Assembly: GCF_003097235.1 (NCBI RefSeq)
Contig: NZ_QEQQ01000004.1
Location: forward strand, 1 to 64,000
DNA: 64,000 nucleotides
Direction of reading: 5' to 3'
Source: Pseudomonas sp. CC120222-01a
GTDB lineage: Bacteria; Pseudomonadota; Gammaproteobacteria; Pseudomonadales; Pseudomonadaceae
This document shows, one piece after another, positions 1-8,511 of this stretch; within the stretch, counting starts at the first letter, position 1, and every line of letters starts with the position of its first letter. The notes beneath the pieces were generated by a model. The model ran no database searches. It saw only the letters and a list, made by a program, of their open reading frames with translations, and was not told the DNA's origin. The translations under genes and the position numbers were made by a program.

Positions 1-986
1 TCCTCCACGGGACCGGTCTGGTGGCTCGGGTGTTGCAGCAGTTCGAAGCTGTAGCCGGGGCGCATGGCGCGGCAGTTGCTGGCGCCCTCGAACTGTTTGC
101 CGGCCAGCTCCAGCGCTTCCACGCGCCGGCGCAACAACGCCTCGCCTTCATCAGACGTGCTGTGGGTGTACTGGCCGGGGTCGTAGATTTCGAAGCGCTG
201 CACGGCGCCTTGCTCGTTGAGGCTGCGCATGGCCACCGGCAGGCGGTTGCGTGGCTGGCGGTAGTCGAAGGTCTGCACGGCCATGCTGCCGGCCTGCAGC
301 TGGCGGTGGCCGCACCACTGGGTGATGGAGTCGGCGGTTTCGGTGACCGAGGCGCTGTGGAAGCGGATCTGCGCTTGCTCTGGGAGTGCGTCGAGCACGG
401 TGGAGTCGTCGCTGATGACCAGGGTGTGGCCTTCGAGGCTGTGCTCGAACCAATAGAACAGCCCGGCTTCATCCAGCAGGCGCTGAACGAAGTTGAGGTC
501 GCTTTCGCGGTACTGGGTGAGGTAGGTGTGGCGTTTCTGCAGCTGACTCAGGCGCAAGTCGTAGTCGGCATAGGCCGGGTACAGGGCGAAGACGTCTGCA
601 AGCACCTCATCGACCGTGCAGTTCTGGAAGATGCGCGTGTCGGTGCGGTGCCTGAGCATCGTCAGCCAGGGGCTGAGGGTTGCGCCGTAACGGTCCAGCG
701 CACCGTCGCTACCCTGGCTGGCAAAGCGCGTGAAGTAGCCGTTGATGAATCGCGGCGCAGCATCGGCCAGCTCGATCTCGAGGCTGACCTGCTGGCCGAG
801 CATTGATTTCAGCGGCAGCTGCGGTGCATCGCAGATCAGCAGCAGTTCGTAGGTAAAAGGCTCCGACAGGCTTTCGGTGCCCCGGAAGCTTTCCAGCAGC
901 AGTGGCTGATCGGGGTCGGTCAGGTGGTGGAACTTGAACAGTCGGCGATGCTGCGACAACAGGCGTTCGGCCAGGTCCATGAACAT
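1..986 (-). CDS. vgrG: Type VI secretion tip protein VgrG, N-terminal part (runs off the window)
   Basis: Reading leftward from the ATG at 986, the frame stays open to the window edge (about 328 codons). The protein starts MFMDLAERLLSQHRRLFKFH and continues with FRGTESLSEPF, then QKRHTYLTQYRESDLNFVQR and LLDEAGLFYWFEH. These are hallmarks of the gp27-like first domain of VgrG/Rhs-Vgr proteins, the trimeric spike at the tip of the T6SS tube. A good Shine-Dalgarno (AAGGAG) lies just upstream of the ATG. The gp5/OB-fold, needle and any effector extension are outside the window, so cargo cannot be judged. No other T6SS gene is present on this side, so this is probably an orphan vgrG island whose effector lies to the left. 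Confidence 0.9.
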   Translation of the reverse strand, partial: MFMDLAERLLSQHRRLFKFHHLTDPDQPLLLESFRGTESLSEPFTYELLLICDAPQLPLKSMLGQQVSLEIELADAAPRFINGYFTRFASQGSDGALDRYGATLSPWLTMLRHRTDTRIFQNCTVDEVLADVFALYPAYADYDLRLSQLQKRHTYLTQYRESDLNFVQRLLDEAGLFYWFEHSLEGHTLVISDDSTVLDALPEQAQIRFHSASVTETADSITQWCGHRQLQAGSMAVQTFDYRQPRNRLPVAMRSLNEQGAVQRFEIYDPGQYTHSTSDEGEALLRRRVEALELAGKQFEGASNCRAMRPGYSFELLQHPSHQTGPVE

Positions 987-1353
987 TGCAATCTCCTTGC
1001 GAACTCGAAGCGCTCGTAGGTTAGGGCAATGATCGCGGGGTCCACAATGAACGCGGTGTTGAGGAAAAAATGCGTTTGTAGGACCGCGAAACCGGGTGAT
1101 TTCCCGCTTTCCTACACAGCGTGCGAGCCCCCAGGCGCCACCCCAGCAACGGCGCTACTTTGCGGCAGATGTGTGCCGACAAGGACTTCGCCCTCGCTTA
1201 CCGGTGAAATGCTCTCAAAGGGTCCCGCTGAATCAGGGGGGTTACAAATTAGCCGCCATTCGCTCCGTGGCAGGCCATGAAAAAGAATGCGGGATTTGCG
1301 GCTCGGCTCAATTACCCTATCGACATCGTCATTTCATTTACGGATGCCTGCCC
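987..1353. other. Intergenic region between vgrG and an acetyltransferase gene
   Basis: About 370 bases between divergent genes. It must hold the promoters of vgrG and of the acetyltransferase. I see no convincing ORF, repeat, terminator or regulator site in it. Confidence 0.5.
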
Positions 1354-1845
1354 ATGAGCAATACCTCATTCCGCCAACCCGTCATCGCGGACGCCGAGCG
1401 CTGCTTCGCGATCGAAATCGGTGCCTACGAGGGTGACGAAGCAGCCACGCTGGAGAAGATCCGCACGCGCATCAGCCAATACCCTGAAGGCTTCCTGCTG
1501 CTCGAAGACCCCCATGGCATCGTCGGCTTCATCAACAGCGGTTGCGCCCACGACGTGGTGATGTCCGACGAGGCATTCAAGGAGCTGGTCGGCCATGACC
1601 CGCAGGCACCCAACGTGGTGATCATGTCGGTGGTGGTGGACACGGCCCACCAGGGCAAGGGCTACGCCAAGCGGCTGATGAGCGAGTTCATCAGCCGCAT
1701 GAGGGCGCAGGGCAAACAGACCATCCACCTGATGTGCAAGGAGCAGCACGTCGAGCTGTACCGCAAGATGGGCTACCAGTATGTGCGGCCTTCGCCCTCG
1801 GACCACGGTGGCATGGCCTGGCATGAAATGGTCATGGCGCTCTGA
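1354..1845 (+). CDS. GNAT-family N-acetyltransferase
   Basis: A 163-residue protein with the single-domain GNAT fold. The acetyl-CoA pyrophosphate-binding signature (Q/R-x-x-G-x-G/A) is seen as HQGKGYAKRLM at about residues 94-104 after the beta-4 strand NVVIMSVVVD. A late ELYRKMGYQYV segment is the usual C-terminal GNAT motif. The ATG at 1354 was chosen because the frame upstream of it has no GNAT-like sequence. The acceptor substrate cannot be predicted. The gene stands alone and converges on the polyphosphate kinase gene, whose stop is 18 bases away. Confidence 0.85.
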   Translation: MSNTSFRQPVIADAERCFAIEIGAYEGDEAATLEKIRTRISQYPEGFLLLEDPHGIVGFINSGCAHDVVMSDEAFKELVGHDPQAPNVVIMSVVVDTAHQGKGYAKRLMSEFISRMRAQGKQTIHLMCKEQHVELYRKMGYQYVRPSPSDHGGMAWHEMVMAL

Positions 1846-1863
1846 GCCAGCCAGCGCCCGGTA

Positions 1864-2781
1864 TCAGTAGACCTGCGGCACGATGATGTCGGTCGGGGTC
1901 GGGTTGCGGATGTAGTCCTCTTTCCTGACCCGCTGCGGCAGCTCGATCGTCGGCACCTGTACTTCTTCATAGGGCATTTGCCCGAGCAGGTGGTGGATGC
2001 AGTTGAGCCTGGCCTTCTTCTTGTCATCGGCCTGCACCACCCACCAGGGCGCTTCGGCGATGTGGGTGCGCTCAAGCATCACTTCCTTGGCCTTGGTGTA
2101 GGCCTCCCAGCGCCGGCGTGACTCCAGGTCCATGGGGCTGAGCTTCCATTGCTTGAGCGGGTCGTGCACGCGGCTGAGAAAACGCAGGTGCTGTTCCTGG
2201 TCGGAAATGGAGAACCAGTACTTGATCAGCTGGATGCCCGAGCGGGCGAGCATGCGCTCGAACTCCGGCACGCTGCGGAAGAACTCCTCGTACTGGTCGT
2301 CGTTGCAAAAGCCCATGACCTTCTCGACGCCCGCGCGGTTGTACCAGCTGCGGTCGAACAGCACGATCTCGCCGGCCGCCGGCAAATGTGAAACGTAACG
2401 CTGGAAGTACCACTGCGTGCGTTCCCGGTCATTGGGGGCCGGCAGCGCTGCCACCCGGCATACACGGGGGTTGAGGCGCTGGGTGATGCGCTTGATCACG
2501 CCGCCCTTGCCAGCGGCATCACGGCCTTCGAACAGGATCACCACCTTGTGGCCGGTCTTGACCACCCAGCTCTGCAGTTTCACCAGTTCGCCCTGCAGGC
2601 GGAACAGTTCGCGGAAGTAGGTCCGGCGTGCGGCCTTTTCGCTGCCTTCTTCTATATGGGTATCAAACAGCGCATCGAGGTCATGGTCGTCCTCGATCAG
2701 TTCCAGCTCCAGCTCTTCATCACTGTGGTCCAGCAGCTCGCGATGGATGCGCCTGATCAAGGTGTGTTCGGTGGGGGACAT
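1864..2781 (-). CDS. ppk2: Polyphosphate kinase 2 (PPK2 family)
   Basis: PPK2 transfers phosphate between inorganic polyphosphate and nucleotides. The 305-residue protein has the family's P-loop-kinase features: Walker A EGRDAAGKGG at about 85-94, the lid-region start NDRERTQWYFQRYVSHLPAAG, and Walker B-like FDRSWYNRAG at about 142-151. It has a single PPK2 domain preceded by an acidic N-terminal stretch of about 50 residues. The start is placed at the ATG at 2781; an in-frame GTG three codons earlier (2790) is possible and neither has a strong ribosome site. It is divergent from pstS, so polyphosphate metabolism and phosphate uptake share a control region. Whether it makes or consumes nucleoside triphosphates cannot be told from sequence alone. 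Confidence 0.9.
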   Translation of the reverse strand: MSPTEHTLIRRIHRELLDHSDEELELELIEDDHDLDALFDTHIEEGSEKAARRTYFRELFRLQGELVKLQSWVVKTGHKVVILFEGRDAAGKGGVIKRITQRLNPRVCRVAALPAPNDRERTQWYFQRYVSHLPAAGEIVLFDRSWYNRAGVEKVMGFCNDDQYEEFFRSVPEFERMLARSGIQLIKYWFSISDQEQHLRFLSRVHDPLKQWKLSPMDLESRRRWEAYTKAKEVMLERTHIAEAPWWVVQADDKKKARLNCIHHLLGQMPYEEVQVPTIELPQRVRKEDYIRNPTPTDIIVPQVY

Positions 2782-2903
2782 GGCTGGCACTCGCGTCGGG
2801 GGATGATGGCAATGTGTTTAGTCATATTTGGTTACCACGGAATGACAACCCATTGCCGTTCAGCCCCGATCTAGAGGGGGTGAATACATCGACTGCCATT
2901 CAA

Positions 2904-2932
2904 CAGTCACAAAGCTGTAACACAGCTGATGC
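2904..2932 (+). promoter_or_regulatory. Possible Pho box (PhoB site) upstream of pstS
   Basis: Three 7-base units recur every 11 bases: CAGTCAC (2904-2910), CTGTAAC (2915-2921) and CTGATGC (2926-2932), separated by AAAG and ACAG. The Pho box is a direct repeat of CTGTCAT-like heptamers with 4-base spacers. The first two units match 5 of 7 positions each and the third only 3 of 7. The site ends 34 bases before the pstS start, as expected for a PhoB-activated promoter. Confidence 0.5.
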
Positions 2933-2966
2933 AAAGTGTGCTGGCCATCACACGGAGCGCTTTTCC

Positions 2967-3995
2967 ATGATACGCCTCATGAAGTCTGCTGCACTTGCCG
3001 TTGCGGTTTCTCTGTCTGCCACTTCGGCCTTTGCCGCAGACAACGTTCGCCTGACCGGTTCCGGCGCGAGCTTCCCAGCACCGATCTACCTGACCTGGTT
3101 CAAGGACTTCAGCAAGAACACTGCTGGCGTCACCGTTGACTACCAGTCCAAGGGTAGCGGCGCAGGCGTTCAGGACTTTCTGAACAAGACCGTCGATTTC
3201 GCCGCCAGCGACTCGGCCATGAGTCAAGAAGACATCGCCAAGGTCCGCGAAGGCGTGCAACTCCTGCCGATGACCGCCGGTGAAATCGTTCTGGCCTACA
3301 ACCTGCCGGGCAACCCGAAAGGCCTGAAGCTGCCACGCGATGTGTACTCCAACATCTTCCTGGGCAAGATCACCAAGTGGAACGACCCACAGATCGTCAA
3401 GGCCAACCCAGGCATGAAGCTGCCTGACCTGCCGATCACCGTGGTCGTGCGTGCCGACTCCAGCGGTACCAACGCCGTCTTCACCAAGCACCTGTCGGCC
3501 ATCAACGCCGACTTCAAGAAAGACCTGGGTGAAGGCAACACCGTCAACTGGCCGGCCACCGACAAGTTCATCAAGTCGCCGAAGAACGACGGCGTGACCG
3601 CCACCGTTCGCCAGACCCCAGGCGCCATCGGCTACATCGAATACGGCTTCGCCAAGCTGGCCAAGGTCGACTTCGCCGAGCTGGAAAACAAGGCTGGCAA
3701 ATACGTCGTGCCTAACGCCGAGAGCGGTGCCGAGGCTCTGGCTGCGGTGAAAATGCCGGAAAACCTGATCGCTCACCTGCCAGACCCGGAAGGTGCCAAG
3801 TCCTACCCGATCACTTCCTATACCTGGATGATCTTCCGCAAGGACAACGGCAGCCCGGAAAAGGCCAAGGCCATGCGTGACATGGTCGAGTACGGCCTGA
3901 CCCACGGTCAGAAGATTGCCGACTCGATGGGCTACATCCCGCTGCCTCCGTCGGTTGTCGACGAAGTGCGCAAAGCGTCGCAGAGCATCCAGTAA
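2967..3995 (+). CDS. pstS: Phosphate ABC transporter, periplasmic phosphate-binding protein PstS
   Basis: Captures inorganic phosphate in the periplasm for PstCAB. The 342-residue precursor begins with a Sec signal peptide (hydrophobic ALAVAVSLSATSAFA, cleavage after AFA at about 27). The mature protein opens with the phosphate-binding loop TGSGASFPAP, followed by YQSKGSGAG and later ADSSGTNAVFTKHL, all standard PstS ligand loops. Length is close to E. coli PstS. The ATG at 2967 is preceded by GGAG at 2954-2957; an in-frame ATG at 2979 would shorten the signal peptide and has no better ribosome site. First gene of pstSCAB; no phoU follows. Confidence 0.95.
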   Translation: MIRLMKSAALAVAVSLSATSAFAADNVRLTGSGASFPAPIYLTWFKDFSKNTAGVTVDYQSKGSGAGVQDFLNKTVDFAASDSAMSQEDIAKVREGVQLLPMTAGEIVLAYNLPGNPKGLKLPRDVYSNIFLGKITKWNDPQIVKANPGMKLPDLPITVVVRADSSGTNAVFTKHLSAINADFKKDLGEGNTVNWPATDKFIKSPKNDGVTATVRQTPGAIGYIEYGFAKLAKVDFAELENKAGKYVVPNAESGAEALAAVKMPENLIAHLPDPEGAKSYPITSYTWMIFRKDNGSPEKAKAMRDMVEYGLTHGQKIADSMGYIPLPPSVVDEVRKASQSIQ

Positions 3996-4007
3996 CACCC
4001 TCAGGCG

Positions 4008-4039
4008 CTCCCGGCGTGGCGTGACAGCCGTGCCGGGAG
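4008..4039 (+). terminator. Intercistronic hairpin between pstS and pstC
   Basis: CTCCCGGC (4008-4015) pairs perfectly with GCCGGGAG (4032-4039), and the inner GGC/GCC can extend the stem. The following bases are TGTTTGCCCCTT, a poor U-run. It is more likely an mRNA-stabilising or partial-termination hairpin that lets pstS be made in excess over the membrane genes, as is usual for binding-protein operons. Confidence 0.6.
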
Positions 4040-4067
4040 TGTTTGCCCCTTGTCCCGGAATAAGACA

Positions 4068-5033
4068 ATGAACACACCTTTTGCCATACCGGATAATCCA
4101 GACTCCGCGTGCCAGCCGCCGTCCGCCAAGGACTTCCTGGTTGACCGCACCTTCCGTGCCCTTGCACGTATCGGTGTGGTGCTGATTCTCGCGCTGGTTT
4201 TCGCGTTGGTATATGAAGTAGGACGCAAAGCACTTCCAGGAATGGAAAAGCACGGTTTCGACGTGCTGTTCGGCAGTGTGTGGGACGTCAACCAGGGCAA
4301 ATACGGCATTCTGCCGGCCATCTGGGGCACGCTTTACAGCGCCCTGATCGCCTTGTTGATCGCAGGTTTCTTCGGCGTCAGCATGGCCATTTTCCTTACC
4401 CAGGATTTCTTGCCGGCGAGGCTCGCCGCGGTGTTTCGCACCATCGTCGAGCTGCTCGCCGCCATCCCCAGCGTCGTCTATGGCCTGTGGGGTATCTATG
4501 TCGTGATTCCGGCCATCCGGCCGCTGACCGCCTGGCTGAACAGCGAGCTGGGCTGGATCCCGTTCTTCGGCACCTCCCTGAGTGGCCCCGGCCTGCTGCC
4601 GGCGGCGTTGGTGCTGGCGATCATGATCCTGCCGACCATTGCCGCGGTTTCCCAGGATGCGCTGACCAGCGTGCCGATGAAGACCAAGCAGGCTGCCTAC
4701 GGCATGGGCACCACCCATTGGGAAGCCATCCTCAAGGTCATGGTGCCATCGGCCGCCACCGGCATCTTCGGTTCCCTGGTGCTGGGCCTTGGCCGCGCAC
4801 TGGGCGAAACCATGGCCCTGGCGATGCTGGTCGGTAACGCCAACACCATCACCCTGTCCCTGTTTGCCCCGGCCAACACGCTGGCAGCCTTGCTGGCGCT
4901 GAACTTCCCGGAAGCCGGGCCGAACGAGATCGAGGTGCTGATGTACGCAGCACTGGTGCTGATGTTCATCACCTTGCTGGTGAACGTGTTCGGTTCGATG
5001 ATCATGCTCTACGCCCAGCGGGGTAACAAATAA
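4068..5033 (+). CDS. pstC: Phosphate ABC transporter permease PstC
   Basis: Inner-membrane channel subunit of the phosphate importer. The 321-residue protein has about six transmembrane segments and the permease coupling loop, AAYGMGTTHWEAILKVMVPS, near residues 210-230. A PstC-type ALGETMALAMLVGN segment follows. Length equals the E. coli type (about 320), not the much longer PstC I recall from the primary pst operon of Pseudomonas aeruginosa, so this looks like a second, E. coli-like copy. The ATG at 4068 is preferred over an upstream in-frame TTG at 4050. Its stop overlaps the pstA start. Confidence 0.95.
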   Translation: MNTPFAIPDNPDSACQPPSAKDFLVDRTFRALARIGVVLILALVFALVYEVGRKALPGMEKHGFDVLFGSVWDVNQGKYGILPAIWGTLYSALIALLIAGFFGVSMAIFLTQDFLPARLAAVFRTIVELLAAIPSVVYGLWGIYVVIPAIRPLTAWLNSELGWIPFFGTSLSGPGLLPAALVLAIMILPTIAAVSQDALTSVPMKTKQAAYGMGTTHWEAILKVMVPSAATGIFGSLVLGLGRALGETMALAMLVGNANTITLSLFAPANTLAALLALNFPEAGPNEIEVLMYAALVLMFITLLVNVFGSMIMLYAQRGNK

Positions 5034-5926
5034 TGACTGACCTCTCTGCAGCCACTACCGCGCTGCCCAGCCTGCAGCGCCGCTTCGAAGGCCGCGCCCT
5101 GCGCAGCCTGGTGCTGACCTCCACGGTCTGGTGCGTGGCCCTGCTGGCCAGCGTGCCGCTGATTTCCGTGCTGTACATGCTGATCACCCGTGGCGGTGCG
5201 CGCCTGAGCCTGGAAGTGTTCACCGAGTTGCCACCCACCGGTTTCGAGATGGGCGGTGGTTTCGGTAACGCCCTGGCCGGTACCTTCGTCATGGTCGGCA
5301 TCGCCGCAGCCATCGCGGTACCGGTCGGCATCCTGGCGGCGGTGTTCCTTGCCGAACTCGGCCCTGAGAGCAAGCTGGCCAACGCCTCGCGCTTCGCCGC
5401 CAAAATGCTCACCGGCCTGCCGTCGATCCTCGCCGGTGTATTCGCCTACGCCCTGGTGGTGATGACCACCGGTACCTACTCGGCCCCGGCCGGTGGCGTG
5501 GCACTGGCCGTGCTGATGCTGCCGATCGTCGTGCTGACCGCTGAAGAAGCCATGAAGATGGTGCCCAAGATCATGAAGGACGCCGCCTACGGCATGGGCT
5601 GCACCCGCGCCCAGGTGATCTGGAAGATCGTCCTGCCGACCGGCATGCCGGCCATCCTCACCGGCGTCATGCTGGCGGTGGCCCGCGCTGCGGGTGAAAC
5701 GGCACCGCTGCTGTTCACCGCGCTGTTCAGCAACTACTGGATCTACCACGACGGCAGCCTGGCCGTCATGAACCCCACGGCATCGCTTGCCGTACTGATC
5801 TACAACTTCTCCGGCATGCCGTTCGACAACCAGCTGGAGCTCGCCTGGGCGGCCTCGCTGGTGTTGGTGATGATCGTGCTGGTAGTCAACATTCTTAGCC
5901 GAATCTTCGGCAAGCCAAAGTATTGA
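5033..5926 (+). CDS. pstA: Phosphate ABC transporter permease PstA
   Basis: Second membrane subunit of the importer, partner of PstC. The 297-residue protein has about six membrane helices; the coupling motif [20 protein letters not shown] lies near 183-202. An [20 protein letters not shown] segment typical of PstA follows. The start codon shares one base with the pstC stop (TAATG), so the two are translationally coupled. Size again matches the E. coli type (about 296) rather than the enlarged Pseudomonas form. Confidence 0.95.
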   Translation: MTDLSAATTALPSLQRRFEGRALRSLVLTSTVWCVALLASVPLISVLYMLITRGGARLSLEVFTELPPTGFEMGGGFGNALAGTFVMVGIAAAIAVPVGILAAVFLAELGPESKLANASRFAAKMLTGLPSILAGVFAYALVVMTTGTYSAPAGGVALAVLMLPIVVLTAEEAMKMVPKIMKDAAYGMGCTRAQVIWKIVLPTGMPAILTGVMLAVARAAGETAPLLFTALFSNYWIYHDGSLAVMNPTASLAVLIYNFSGMPFDNQLELAWAASLVLVMIVLVVNILSRIFGKPKY

Positions 5927-5942
5927 AAGGGAGCATTCGACC

Positions 5943-6761
5943 GTGAACGTATCAACTGCACAGAGAGCCGCTCCCATGGTCAGCGAAGCGCCAATCGTCA
6001 TGGACTGCAAGCTGGACAAGATTTTCTACGGCAACTTCATGGCCGTGCGTGACAGCCATGTTCCGATCCGCAAGAACGAGATCACCGGCTTCATCGGCCC
6101 GTCCGGCTGCGGCAAGAGTACCGTGCTGCGCAGCCTCAACCGCATGAACGACCTGGTCAAAGGCTTCCGCTTCGAAGGCCATGTGCACTTCCTCGGCCAG
6201 GATGTCTACGGCAAGGGCGTGGACCCTGTAGTGGTGCGCCGCTACATCGGCATGGTGTTCCAGCAGCCGAACCCGTTCTCCATGAGCATCTTCGACAACG
6301 TCGCCTTCGGCCTGCGCCTGAACCGCTACAAGGGCGACATCGGTGACCGCGTCAAGCACGCCCTGCAAGGCGCGGCACTCTGGGATGAAGTGAAGGACAA
6401 GCTCAAGGTCAGCGGCCTGTCGCTGTCCGGCGGCCAGCAGCAGCGCCTGTGCATCGCCCGTGCCATCGCCACCGAGCCAGAAGTGCTGCTGCTCGACGAG
6501 CCGTGCTCGGCACTCGACCCGATCGCCACCCGCCGCGTCGAAGAGCTGATGGTCGAACTGAAGAAGGACTACACCATCGCCCTGGTGACCCACAACATGC
6601 AGCAGGCTATCCGTGTGGCCGACACCACCGCGTTCTTCTCGGTGGATATCTCCCAGGGCACCCGTACCGGTTACCTGGTGGAGATGGGCCCGACCACGCA
6701 GATTTTCCAGAATCCGCGTGAGCAGCTGACCAGTGACTACATCAGCGGCAAGTTCAGCTGA
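5943..6761 (+). CDS. pstB: Phosphate ABC transporter ATP-binding protein PstB
   Basis: ATPase that drives phosphate import through PstCA. The 272-residue protein shows Walker [10 protein letters not shown] (about 52-60), the Q-loop FQQPNPF, the ABC signature LSGGQQQR (about 160-167), Walker [13 protein letters not shown] and the H-loop VTHNM. It starts with GTG at 5943, preceded by GGGAG at about 5930. No phoU follows, unlike the usual pstSCAB-phoU order; a strong hairpin closes the operon instead. Confidence 0.95.
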   Translation: MNVSTAQRAAPMVSEAPIVMDCKLDKIFYGNFMAVRDSHVPIRKNEITGFIGPSGCGKSTVLRSLNRMNDLVKGFRFEGHVHFLGQDVYGKGVDPVVVRRYIGMVFQQPNPFSMSIFDNVAFGLRLNRYKGDIGDRVKHALQGAALWDEVKDKLKVSGLSLSGGQQQRLCIARAIATEPEVLLLDEPCSALDPIATRRVEELMVELKKDYTIALVTHNMQQAIRVADTTAFFSVDISQGTRTGYLVEMGPTTQIFQNPREQLTSDYISGKFS

Positions 6762-6780
6762 TTCAGTCGGCACCCGCCAG

Positions 6781-6828
6781 GCGACCCGCCCCGCAGGCCA
6801 GGAAGGCCGAGCGGGGTGGGTCGCTTTC
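6781..6828 (+). terminator. Strong terminator-like hairpin after pstB
   Basis: GCGACCCGCCCCGC (6781-6794) faces GCGGGGTGGGTCGC (6811-6824) across a 16-base loop, with one G-T pair, followed by TTTC. It ends the pst operon 20 bases after the pstB stop and separates it from the Fic-like gene. Confidence 0.75.
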
Positions 6829-6856
6829 ACAGTTGTACTGTTTCAAGAGATTACCA

Positions 6857-7555
6857 ATGGATGCGACATGTCGTCTTGACCTGCCCGCGGTAGAGCGTGC
6901 ACTGCGCGAGGTGCAGGGCCGTTTTGCCGAGCTCAGCCAGCATTTCACCGAGCCGCGTGACCCGTTCACCGACGAGGTGCTGCTCAATGTGCTTGAAGGC
7001 TATGCCTTGATTGACGACTATGTCGCACGGGGTGTGGACCTGTTCGACCTGCAGCAGCTGAACCTGATGCTGGAGATCAACGCCACTGTGCTCTGCGGCA
7101 GTGATCCGGCGCGCCGCCGCGAGTTCGCGCCACACCTCGAGGCCACCGAGGCACGCTTTTTCAACAACGTGGAAGGCGGCATCAAGGATCTGTACAACTG
7201 GTATTGCTCGTACCGCAGCGAGTCGATCTGGAAGCGCGCAGCCGGTGTTTATGTACGCATCCTCAGTAAGCCGCAGTTGTTCATCGAAGGGAACAATCGC
7301 ACGGGGTCGCTCATCGTCAGCTATCTGCTGATGCGTGCCGGGCTGCCGCCGTTCGTGCTGACGCTCGACAACGCCGAGGGCTATTTCAACCCGTCCTCGG
7401 TCATTCGCAACTCCGCCAAGCATGGTGTGAAAGCTTTGTACGAATTGCCCAAGATCAAGAAAAAGTATGCGGCCTTCCTGGAAGCTAAGGCGCCTGAACC
7501 CGACAAGTTCTTCCTGCGCGGCACCTGCCCGCCAGCTCGTCAGGGGAGCCGATGA
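6857..7555 (+). CDS. Fic/DOC-fold-like protein with a degenerate active-site motif
   Basis: A 232-residue, mostly helical protein. Around residue 147 it reads QLFIEGNNRTGSLIVSYLLM followed by RAGLPPFVL. This aligns with the Fic motif HPF(x)(D/E)GNGRxxR and the helix after it, where Fic proteins also have a GLPP-type turn. The catalytic His is Gln, the third Gly is Asn and the final Arg is Ser, while Phe, Glu, Gly-Asn and the first Arg remain. If the fold call is right, AMP transfer by the usual mechanism is unlikely. The ATG at 6857 has AAGAGA upstream. The gene is coupled to the HAD-like gene (ATGATGA overlap at 7552-7555). No toxin-antitoxin partner is recognised. Function unknown; the fold call rests on this motif alone. 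Confidence 0.6.
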   Translation: MDATCRLDLPAVERALREVQGRFAELSQHFTEPRDPFTDEVLLNVLEGYALIDDYVARGVDLFDLQQLNLMLEINATVLCGSDPARRREFAPHLEATEARFFNNVEGGIKDLYNWYCSYRSESIWKRAAGVYVRILSKPQLFIEGNNRTGSLIVSYLLMRAGLPPFVLTLDNAEGYFNPSSVIRNSAKHGVKALYELPKIKKKYAAFLEAKAPEPDKFFLRGTCPPARQGSR

Positions 7556-8175
7556 TGGAAAGGTATTCGATGCTGGAGCAAGGCAAGGCCGGTGGCCGAC
7601 GTGCGTGGAAAGCCATCGGGCGCAAATTCAAGCGCCCGCAGATGCGCATTTCCTTCGATATCGATGACACGCTCGCCTGCCTGCCGCACCACGCCGATGA
7701 AGAGGAGAGCAAGCTGCCGGTGTTCGTGCACCGCTGGCTGGGCGAGCCGCTGCGCAGCGGCACCCGTTCGCTGATGCGCGACCTGCGCCGCCAGGGCTGC
7801 AGCATCTGGATCTACACCTCGTCGGGCCGCACACCAGCCTATATCCGGCGCTGGCTGATGCTCTACGGCATCCATGTCGACGGCGTGGTCAACAGTGATC
7901 GCCACCAGCATGCCCTGTCGCAGCATGGGCTCGAGAACACCCCCTCGAAATACCCGCCGGCATTCGACATCGACTTGCATGTCGACGATTCCGAAGGGGT
8001 CGGGATCGAGGGCTTCGACCACGGCTTCCGCGTGGTCGTGGTCAACCCGGAAGATGACAGCTGGGCGCAGAAGGTGATGGATGCAGCGCAGCAGGTGCAG
8101 GCTCAGCTGGCCTGGCAGCAACCGCACCGCTACGAGGCACCGGTGCGTCGGCCTGAGCAAGCGCTGGCCTCCTGA
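7552..8175 (+). CDS. HAD-superfamily hydrolase-like protein
   Basis: A 207-residue protein whose core starts with HAD motif I, FDIDDTLAC (about 37-45). The motif II-like IYTSSGRTP follows at about 86-94, and an acidic motif IV, HVDDSEGVG, near 143-151. The aspartates of motifs I and IV are present, so phosphatase activity is plausible; the motif III lysine is not obvious. The start is ATG at 7552 or 7555, overlapping the Fic-like gene's stop, with AGGGGAGC just upstream. The pair is co-translated and lies downstream of the phosphate operon but beyond its terminator. Substrate unknown. Confidence 0.7.
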   Translation: MMERYSMLEQGKAGGRRAWKAIGRKFKRPQMRISFDIDDTLACLPHHADEEESKLPVFVHRWLGEPLRSGTRSLMRDLRRQGCSIWIYTSSGRTPAYIRRWLMLYGIHVDGVVNSDRHQHALSQHGLENTPSKYPPAFDIDLHVDDSEGVGIEGFDHGFRVVVVNPEDDSWAQKVMDAAQQVQAQLAWQQPHRYEAPVRRPEQALAS

Positions 8176-8210
8176 CCGCCTCTATCGGCATTGGATTTGT
8201 AGCGCCTGTG

Positions 8211-8463
8211 AGATCGAGCGCCGCCCGCGCGGCGCATCGCGGGCAAGCCCGCTCCCACATCTGTTTCGGGCCAATCACTCCTATGAAGCCAACAGGGACC
8301 GCCTTGTTGGCATGTCAATGCATCTCGGTGGGTGCTGATGCCGCTCCACCTGTCTTCAGTCATGCACCAAGGCGGATCCTGTTGGCGGCACAGGAGTGAT
8401 TGGCCCGAAACAGATGTGGGAGCGGGCTTGCCCGCGATGCGCCGCGCGGGCGGCGCTCGATCT
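8211..8463. repeat. Long palindromic REPIN/MITE-like element, copy 1
   Basis: A 253-base near-perfect inverted repeat. The left arm starts AGATCGAGCGCCGCCCGCGC and runs about 100 bases through a REP core (CGGGCAAGCCCGCTCCCACA) and GTTTCGGGCCAATCACTCCT. The right arm is its reverse complement, ending at 8463. The centre (about 8310-8365) is not palindromic. A second copy with near-identical arms and a different centre lies at 30044-30295. It fills the gap between the HAD-like gene and the transporter gene. There is no ORF inside, so any movement would need a transposase in trans. Confidence 0.85.
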
Positions 8464-8511
8464 ATGCCTCACCTCCAATCTCCAGGCAGGCACTTGCTTT
8501 ACCGGCTCTGA

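Noticed and set aside
2907..4718. Leftward 603-codon open frame opposite pstS and pstC
   Set aside because: Both pst genes on the other strand are certain; the frame reflects codon bias only.
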